This document shows, piece after piece, positions 14,078 to 19,289 of a DNA stretch of 19,289 nt (position 1 is the stretch's first letter; each line of letters begins with the position of its first letter). The DNA lies in assembly GCA_946007485.1 (NCBI GenBank), contig CAMGAM010000007.1, positions 1 through 19,289 on the forward strand, given 5' to 3'. The position numbers and the translations under genes were made by a program. The notes under the pieces were generated by a model. That model worked only from the letters and a program-made list of their open reading frames with translations. It was not told the DNA's origin and ran no database searches. The DNA is from an uncultured Mycoplasmatota bacterium (GTDB taxonomy: Bacteria; Bacillota_I; Bacilli_A; RF39; UBA660).

Positions 14078-15442
14078 TTGAACAATAATCAGCCAAACAA
14101 TCAAGTTCAAAATCAACAATTAATAAATAATATGCCACAAATAAACATAAATCCAGCACCAAATAATAATCAAACTATAAAAAAAGATTTCTCTGAAACC
14201 AATGTTAGTAAGAAGACAGTCAAATTAAAAAGATTTAAATATAAGGTAAAAGATATTGATGGTAAAATAATTGAAAGTTTTTTCGATGCCGAAAATAAAA
14301 TCGATGTTGAATCATTCCTATTAAATAAAGGATATGAAATCATAAAAATTGAAGAAGATAAATTATCGACCAGTCTAGGATTAGCCAATATGGCAACATC
14401 ACAGAAAATGAGTTCCAAAGATTTAAATTTCTTTTTAACTCAACTTTCTACTTACGTGAAGTCAGGAATTCCACTTCTTGACTCCATGGAAATCTTAAGC
14501 CGTCAAAGTAAAAAGAAAAATACTCAGATGCTTTACCGAAAAATAGTTTTTGATTTAAATAGAGGATTGTCATTCAGTGAATGTTTGGAAAAGCAAGGAA
14601 AGGTATTTCCTAAAATGCTTATCAATATGCTAAAAACTTCAGAGATGACAGGTGATTTAACTGGTGTTCTAGATGATATGGCCGCTTATTATAAAAGACA
14701 AGATAGTAACCGCAAACAAATAATTAATGCTATGACTTATCCATCAGTTTTAATGGTTTTTGCCGTAGCCGTTTTAACCTTTGTTATTACCTACGTTGTC
14801 CCATCCTTTACAGCAATGTATGAGTCTACCGGATCAAGCCTACCTGGAATAACTGTAGCTATAATGAATATTAGTACTTTCGTTACTAGTAATTGGTACT
14901 ACATACTTGGAGTCATAGTATTAGTAGTTGGAATATTTGTTTTACTATATAAATCATCTAAAAAATTTAAATATTTTATGCAATCATTCGTTATGCATAT
15001 TCCAGTAGTAAAAGATATTGTTAAATATAATCAAATAGTAACATTCACAGGTACATTTTCAACCTTGATTAAACATGATGTTTTTATTACTGATAGTATG
15101 GATATTTTAAGTAAAATCACTGAAAACGAAGTATATAAAAAAATCATTAATGATGCCATTGTAAATTTAAGTAAAGGAAATGGAGTATCTGTTGCCTTTA
15201 AAGGGCACTGGGCCTTTCCAGAAACTGCCTATGAAATGCTTGTTACTGGTGAAAAAACTGGAAAATTGGGAGAAATGATGGATCATGTTGCTACATATTA
15301 TCAAGAAGAACAAACAAATATCGTTGCTAGATTAAAAAGTTTAATTGAACCAATCATGATAGTTCTCTTAGCAGTTATCGTTGGTGTTATTCTCTTAGCC
15401 GTTGTTGTTCCAATGTTTGATATTTATAGTACAATCATATAA
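14078..15442 (+). CDS. pilC: Type IV pilus / competence inner-membrane platform protein (PilC/GspF/ComGB)
   Basis: PilC-type proteins form the membrane platform that couples the assembly ATPase to pilin polymerisation. AAGGCGGTG (14063-14071) would overlap the GTG at 14069, so the TTG at 14078 is the better start (454 aa). Residues 1-45 are Asn/Gln-rich and probably disordered. A short domain FKYKVKDIDGKIIESFFDAE (about 52-71) is the usual N-terminal start of the family. Two T2SSF domains follow: FLTQLSTYVKSGIPLLDSME and VFPKMLINMLKTSEMTGDL; then FTGTFSTLIKHDVFITDSMD and FPETAYEMLVTGEKTGKLGE. Three membrane segments lie near 218-240, 265-287 and 425-450. The prepilin peptidase gene follows 20 bp later. 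The partner ATPases (PilB/ComGA, PilT) are not in the window. Confidence 0.93.
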   Translation: MNNNQPNNQVQNQQLINNMPQININPAPNNNQTIKKDFSETNVSKKTVKLKRFKYKVKDIDGKIIESFFDAENKIDVESFLLNKGYEIIKIEEDKLSTSLGLANMATSQKMSSKDLNFFLTQLSTYVKSGIPLLDSMEILSRQSKKKNTQMLYRKIVFDLNRGLSFSECLEKQGKVFPKMLINMLKTSEMTGDLTGVLDDMAAYYKRQDSNRKQIINAMTYPSVLMVFAVAVLTFVITYVVPSFTAMYESTGSSLPGITVAIMNISTFVTSNWYYILGVIVLVVGIFVLLYKSSKKFKYFMQSFVMHIPVVKDIVKYNQIVTFTGTFSTLIKHDVFITDSMDILSKITENEVYKKIINDAIVNLSKGNGVSVAFKGHWAFPETAYEMLVTGEKTGKLGEMMDHVATYYQEEQTNIVARLKSLIEPIMIVLLAVIVGVILLAVVVPMFDIYSTII

Positions 15443-15462
15443 ATAATATAAGGGAGTTTGTT

Positions 15463-16227
15463 ATGGAAACATTATATTTAATTATTTTCTTCATTTTTGG
15501 AAGTATCATGGGTTCATTTTATCATGTTATTGCCACGAGATTATCTAAAGGTAAATCAATAATAACTCCAGCTTCCCATTGCGAAAAATGTAATCATCAA
15601 CTGAAATGGTATGAATTAATTCCTATTATTTCATATATAATTCAAGGTGGAAAGTGTCGCCATTGTAAAGAAAAATTACCATTAAGCTATTTATTAATGG
15701 AAATCTGTACCGGAATACTTTTTGCTGTATGCTATCATGTATTTGGATTTACCTTAGAATTAATTTCATCAATTATCTTTGTTTCTAGTTTGATTATCAT
15801 TATTATCAGTGATATAGAATACATGATAATATTAGATGAAGTTCTAATATTTGCTGTTTTTGGAATAATAATTATAGATATTGTAGATGTAGGACTATAT
15901 GAAACATCACTTCGTGTACTAGCAGGACTTGGATCGTTTGCTACTATGTATCTTGTAAAAAAAGTTGGCGATATCATGTTTAAACAAGAATCACTTGGTG
16001 GTGGTGATATAAAACTTATGTTTTTAATTGGATTAGTAATTGGTTATCCAATGGCAATATGTAATATTTTCTTTGCTACATTTATTGCATTTCCAATAGC
16101 ACTATTTCTCTTAATTTTTAAGAAAGACAATATCATTCCATTTGGACCATTTCTAAGTATGTCAGGTATAATTCTCTATATTTGGGGATTAACATTTAGT
16201 GATATAATAACTTTCTTGATATCATAA
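15463..16227 (+). CDS. pilD: Prepilin peptidase / N-methyltransferase (PilD/ComC)
   Basis: PilD cleaves the leader of type IV prepilins at the cytoplasmic face and methylates the new N-terminus. This 254-aa membrane protein has the family order: GSFYHVIATRLSKG (17-30); a zinc-type Cys quartet Cys40-x2-Cys43 and Cys65-x2-Cys68 typical of bifunctional enzymes; LSYLLMEICTG; and two conserved aspartates of the A24 aspartic proteases, in SDIEYMIILDEV (Asp117 and Asp125) and GGGDIK (Asp182). About seven further hydrophobic segments are visible. AAGGGAG lies before the ATG. It forms an operon with pilC. Its substrates in this genome are unseen: none of the secreted proteins nearby has a prepilin cleavage motif. 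Confidence 0.95.
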   Translation: METLYLIIFFIFGSIMGSFYHVIATRLSKGKSIITPASHCEKCNHQLKWYELIPIISYIIQGGKCRHCKEKLPLSYLLMEICTGILFAVCYHVFGFTLELISSIIFVSSLIIIIISDIEYMIILDEVLIFAVFGIIIIDIVDVGLYETSLRVLAGLGSFATMYLVKKVGDIMFKQESLGGGDIKLMFLIGLVIGYPMAICNIFFATFIAFPIALFLLIFKKDNIIPFGPFLSMSGIILYIWGLTFSDIITFLIS

Positions 16228-16304
16228 ATCAAAACACTAAAATAAAATTTTTCTAAAAATGAATAAATAAAATTTTATGATAAAAAATAAGAAAGAGGTA
16301 AAAA

Positions 16305-16781
16305 ATGAAAAAAAGAACAATTATTATAATCTTATTAATATTACTTTCAATAGGAGTAATCTCATTATATTCCACTTTCGCATATAACGAAGAAAGTAGT
16401 AATTTAGATACATCAACTGCTGATTATAACTTAGTTTACTCCTTAAAGGAAAAATCTAATCGCGAAGTAATTATTAATTCAATGGAAGAAAAGTATTTAA
16501 GTATTACTTTAACTAATCCATATGAATCAACTGTCAAATACGGTATGTACTATTACCCAATTACACCAGATAAATTACCTGATGGTGTATCGATAACTTT
16601 GGCTGAGGACTCCAAAGATTTATTAGAAAATCTAATAAAACCAGGACAAACAAGAAATGTTTCGATAAAAATAACTAATAATTCAGATTATCAAGTTGAA
16701 ATAATTATTGGTGCCTTAGTAGGTTTTGAAAATGGCAAAATTGAAGATTTATTACAATCAAAAGAAGTATTAATAAAATAA
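16305..16781 (+). CDS. Small secreted or membrane-anchored beta-rich protein
   Basis: This 158-aa protein has a basic start (MKKR), a hydrophobic segment (5-25) and a STFAYNEESS junction that again recalls TasA/SipW-type signal peptides. The mature part has an Ig-like or CARDB-like strand pattern: EKYLSITLTNPYESTVKYGM (about 61-80), PDGVSITLAED, and IKPGQTRNVSIKITNNSDYQ (about 111-130), where 'LTNP ... PGQ ... VSIKITN' is typical of extracellular beta-sandwich domains. It lacks the C-terminal aromatic LWLD motif of the other four. It sits 77 bp after pilD and 17 bp before gap. AAAGAGG precedes the ATG. Function is unknown. Confidence 0.6.
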   Translation: MKKRTIIIILLILLSIGVISLYSTFAYNEESSNLDTSTADYNLVYSLKEKSNREVIINSMEEKYLSITLTNPYESTVKYGMYYYPITPDKLPDGVSITLAEDSKDLLENLIKPGQTRNVSIKITNNSDYQVEIIIGALVGFENGKIEDLLQSKEVLIK

Positions 16782-16798
16782 AGAAAAGAGGAAAAAAA

Positions 16799-17791
16799 AT
16801 GAAAAAAATTGCAATTAACGGATTTGGAAGAATAGGAAGACTAGTTTTTAGAATTATTGAGGAGTTAGATGATATCGAAGTCATTGCTATAAATGATTTA
16901 TCAACTCCAGAAGAATTAGCATATTTATTAAAATATGACACAAACCATGGAAGGTATGAAAAGAAAATCACTTTTGATGACGAAAATATTTGTGTAGAAA
17001 ACAAAAAAATTCAAGTATTTAAGGAAATGGATCCTATAAATCTACCTTGGAAAGAATTGGAAATTGATACTGTTCTAGAATGTACAGGTAAATTCACGAG
17101 TGAAGACAAAGCAAGACTTCACCTTGAAGCCGGTGCCAAAAAAGTATTAATATCTGCTCCAGGCAAAGGAGATATGAAGACTATCGTATACAATGTTAAC
17201 AATGAAATTCTAAATGATGATGATAAAATAATTTCTGCTGCTTCATGTACCACAAATTGTCTAGCCCCAGTTCTCAAAGTGTTAGATGAGAATTTTAAAA
17301 TAATCAAAGGAAATATGACAACGATTCATGCCTATACTAATGATCAAGTAACCCTTGATGTTACCCACAAAAAAGGAATTTCAGAAAGACGTGGCAGAGC
17401 ATGCGCTATGAATATTGTTCCAACATCTACTGGTGCAGCCAAAGCCATAGGCAAAGTATTACCAAATCTAGATGGTAAAATTCTAGGATCAGCCATGAGA
17501 GTTCCAGTATCAGATGGTTCCTTAATAGACTTAGTCGTAGAATTAGAAAAACATACAACAATAGAAGAAATAAATGAAACATTCCAAAATAATCAAAACG
17601 AAACTTTAAATTATACAACTGATCCTATTGTTTCATCTGATATTATTTCTTCAACCTATGGTGCTACTGTCGATGGAAATTTAACTAATATCATTGAGGT
17701 AGAAGGAAAACAGTTAATCCATGTGGTTGCTTGGTACGATAACGAAATGGGATATTCTTATCAAATGGTAAGAACACTAAAAGAACTCTAA
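16799..17791 (+). CDS. gap: Glyceraldehyde-3-phosphate dehydrogenase
   Basis: This glycolytic enzyme oxidises glyceraldehyde-3-phosphate to 1,3-bisphosphoglycerate with NAD+ and phosphate. The 330 residues show the NAD-binding start INGFGRIGRLVFR (6-18), the coenzyme-specificity turn INDLS (31-35, NAD type), the catalytic SCTTNCLAP with Cys150, HAYTNDQ with its base His, GRACAMNIVPTSTGAAKAIG and WYDNEMGYS near the end. Length is normal. It lies 17 bp after a secreted-protein gene with its own AAGAGG site, so the pair may share a transcript, which is an odd pairing. A terminator overlaps the stop. The rest of the usual gap-pgk-tpi operon does not follow. Confidence 0.98.
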   Translation: MKKIAINGFGRIGRLVFRIIEELDDIEVIAINDLSTPEELAYLLKYDTNHGRYEKKITFDDENICVENKKIQVFKEMDPINLPWKELEIDTVLECTGKFTSEDKARLHLEAGAKKVLISAPGKGDMKTIVYNVNNEILNDDDKIISAASCTTNCLAPVLKVLDENFKIIKGNMTTIHAYTNDQVTLDVTHKKGISERRGRACAMNIVPTSTGAAKAIGKVLPNLDGKILGSAMRVPVSDGSLIDLVVELEKHTTIEEINETFQNNQNETLNYTTDPIVSSDIISSTYGATVDGNLTNIIEVEGKQLIHVVAWYDNEMGYSYQMVRTLKEL

Positions 17792-17803
17792 AGAGTTTTT
17801 TTC
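17780..17803 (+). terminator. Rho-independent terminator after gap
   Basis: AAAGAACTC and GAGTTTTTT form a 9-bp stem with one G-T pair and a TAAA loop that contains the gap stop codon. A T-run follows. Confidence 0.85.
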
Positions 17804-17937
17804 TTTATAATAAAGTTATATGGTTATAAATATAAATTTACTTGAAAGTTTAAATCAAATGCTAGGGTAAAATTTATTTTTGCAAGTGAGTAAAGTTAGA
17901 TAATTAGTAAAAACCATAGTTTAAATAAAAGTTATGA

Positions 17938-17966
17938 TTGATATTATAAAAAAATTATGGTATCAT
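17938..17966 (+). promoter_or_regulatory. Promoter of the last secreted-protein pair
   Basis: TTGATA (17938-17943) and TATCAT (17961-17966) are exactly 17 bp apart with a TGG extension. Transcription would start near 17973. Apart from this promoter, the gap 17804-18002 shows no gene or structure. Confidence 0.65.
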
Positions 17967-18002
17967 TATTATAGATATAGTCTAGAATGAAGGTGATATG
18001 TA

Positions 18003-18572
18003 GTGGAATTCAAAAAGATTATAGTTATCCTATTAATCACCATAACCATAATTATTGGAATTATGTTTGGAGTAAGTTATGGATGGTATGCATATTCAAA
18101 TGCTGAAAGTAAAATTTCCGGAACAACAATTAAAGAGGTACCAACTGTAATATTTGCTCAAACAGAATACATTTCATCATCTCAAACAATGCCTATATAT
18201 GATAATGATCGACATAATTATGCCAACAAAAATAGCTTCACTATCACCATCAACGAAAATTTAAAAGATTATCAAATCGGAATAGAAATTTCTTTAATAA
18301 ATATTTCCATGGCAAGCGAACTAAAAATTCCTAATTATAAATATGAATTGATTCAAGACGGCGTCGTAGTATCTAAAGGGGATTTTAGTTCATTAGGTCA
18401 AGCCACTACTTTAACACTCTTGCCAACAACTTTAATCAATCCAAATACTTATCCCCAAACATATACATATGAATTACTTATTTGGTTAAGTGATGATGGT
18501 ACTAATCAAAATAATTTGATGAATAAAGGTTTTAGTGCAAAAGTTAACGTAAATAGTGCCCTAAAGAAATGA
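18003..18572 (+). CDS. Secreted TasA/SipW-signal-type protein, paralogue 3
   Basis: This 189-aa protein starts at GTG 18003; AAGGTGAT (17990-17997) supports it, and the ATG at 17998 is followed at once by TAG. The N-terminus has MEFKK, a hydrophobic core (6-22) and FGVSYGWYAYSNAES (22-36), a divergent SipW-type junction. The mature part (FTITINENLKDYQIGIEISL, 79-98) is beta-rich without Cys and ends in YTYELLIWLSDDG (about 157-169) and the strand FSAKVNVNS, the shared C-terminal motif. Its end is 14 bp before paralogue 4, so the two are an operon. It is probably an envelope or matrix component; the role is inferred only. Confidence 0.65.
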   Translation: MEFKKIIVILLITITIIIGIMFGVSYGWYAYSNAESKISGTTIKEVPTVIFAQTEYISSSQTMPIYDNDRHNYANKNSFTITINENLKDYQIGIEISLINISMASELKIPNYKYELIQDGVVVSKGDFSSLGQATTLTLLPTTLINPNTYPQTYTYELLIWLSDDGTNQNNLMNKGFSAKVNVNSALKK

Positions 18573-18586
18573 AAGGATGTAATAAG

Positions 18587-19153
18587 ATGAAAAAGAAAGT
18601 AACATATACCATTCTAGTAATTTTTATAATTTTATTACTAACCATAACAACAGTTGGTATCACATATTCTTTCTTTGTCACTTCTGCCACTAGCAAGAAT
18701 CAAACTGAAGCAACTAGTAAAAAATTTGAAATTATTTATACTGGTGGTACTAACATTACTGGGCCTATAGAATTAGCAACCAAGAAAGAAGAAGGGCTTA
18801 GTACTACAGTGAATATTAAAATAGCACAAGGAAGTGCTGCTGCTCTTGCTGATATCTATATAAATGTTGAAAAAATTACTTCTAATATAGCTATAGAAGG
18901 TTTAGTATGGGAAGTAGTTGGTATCAAAAATAGTACACAAGTATATTACAATAAAGGAAATTTTAGTGGCGTGAACGATACTACTAACAATATAGTCACT
19001 GTTGTAGACGATTATTTATTATCAGAAGATAATACCGCATTTACAGTATATCTTTGGTTAGATGGTAATATAGTTGACAATAGTGTGTTAAACTCTGAAT
19101 TTAAAGGATATATTGGTGCTAAAACAGAAAACTTCACTGGTATTACTGGTTAA
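18587..19153 (+). CDS. Secreted TasA/SipW-signal-type protein, paralogue 4
   Basis: This 188-aa protein starts at ATG 18587, chosen because AAAGGA (18573-18578) fits it; the ATG at 18569 overlaps paralogue 3 and has no ribosome site. It has a basic start (MKKK), a hydrophobic core (7-21) and TTVGITYSFFVTSAT (20-34), again a SipW-like junction. The mature domain (TKKEEGLSTTVNIKIAQGSA, then LADIYINVEKI) ends with the motif AFTVYLWLDGNIVDN (about 151-165) and FKGYIGAKTE, almost the same as paralogue 1. It is the second gene of an operon closed by the terminator at 19191. No Cys is present. Confidence 0.65.
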   Translation: MKKKVTYTILVIFIILLLTITTVGITYSFFVTSATSKNQTEATSKKFEIIYTGGTNITGPIELATKKEEGLSTTVNIKIAQGSAAALADIYINVEKITSNIAIEGLVWEVVGIKNSTQVYYNKGNFSGVNDTTNNIVTVVDDYLLSEDNTAFTVYLWLDGNIVDNSVLNSEFKGYIGAKTENFTGITG

Positions 19154-19190
19154 CTTCCTAAACAAATATTTTATGTTTAACAATATCGAT

Positions 19191-19222
19191 AAAAAACATG
19201 TTCAATTAGAAGATGTTTTTTT
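19191..19222. terminator. Terminator after the last secreted-protein operon
   Basis: AAAAAACAT and ATGTTTTTT form a 9-bp stem; inside, TTC and GAA add 3 bp after a G-G mismatch, around an AATTA loop. A- and T-rich flanks would let it work in both directions. Confidence 0.8.
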
Positions 19223-19234
19223 ATATACCATTGC

Positions 19235-19289
<55 letters not shown>

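Noticed and set aside
12196..19153. The secreted paralogues as type IV pilins processed by PilD
   Set aside because: None has a short leader ending in Gly/Ala before a Phe-x4-Glu helix; the hydrophobic core sits in a cleavable SipW-type signal instead.

Overview
The window is very AT-rich DNA from a spore-forming Firmicute, most likely an uncultured gut lineage of the Bacilli (RF39- or Erysipelotrichia-like). The evidence is a clear spoIIGA-sigE pair, a YqfQ-like gene, Gram-positive Shine-Dalgarno sites, and several secreted proteins with TasA/SipW-type signal peptides. TGA serves as a normal stop and TGG as Trp, so code 4 is not in use. The exact taxon is an inference.

Bases 1-6284 are an accessory region built on comEC, the DNA-uptake channel gene. 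The window opens inside comEC, and its complete 3' end (zinc-hydrolase domain) closes at 1038. That 3' end then recurs twice, at 2341-2910 and 4376-4945. Both extra copies start at the same zinc-ligand codon and run to the stop, exactly 570 bp each, like the matching part of the real gene. Each copy is followed at once by cargo: DinD and a phage-type WDGH-like protein; a DUF1016/YhcG-type PDDEXK nuclease and a Nudix hydrolase; and a frameshifted kinase-like gene. The first two cargo blocks end in a terminator hairpin just before the next comEC fragment. Copy 3 has decayed, copy 2 is open but lacks its N-terminus, and copy 1 is intact. The layout suggests serial site-specific insertion of elements that carry a replacement comEC 3' end. 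No recombinase is present in the window. A trace of another DUF1016 gene lies at about 6085-6216.

Bases 6285-7229 hold an unrecognised gene and a 231-bp gap with a possible small RNA and a strong palindromic terminator. A TTGACA/TATACT pair with a 21-bp spacer follows, resembling the unusually spaced Spo0A-dependent spoIIG promoter of Bacillus. Bases 7230-8678 encode SpoIIGA and pro-sigma-E. Convergent to them is a DUF192-gpsA operon on the minus strand.

Bases 10041-19289 are mostly envelope and housekeeping genes: a membrane-anchored SH3-like/DUF4015 glycosidase-like protein, YutD, two TasA-like secreted proteins, a YqfQ-like gene (minus strand), the PilC/ComGB platform protein, the PilD/ComC prepilin peptidase, another secreted protein, glyceraldehyde-3-phosphate dehydrogenase, and two more TasA-like secreted proteins. 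Four of the secreted proteins share a C-terminal aromatic 'LW[IL]D' or 'IWLxD' strand and look like paralogues. ComEC, PilC and PilD together point to a type IV pilus or pseudopilus DNA-uptake system. The window ends in an (ATT)18 tract that may be a contig edge.
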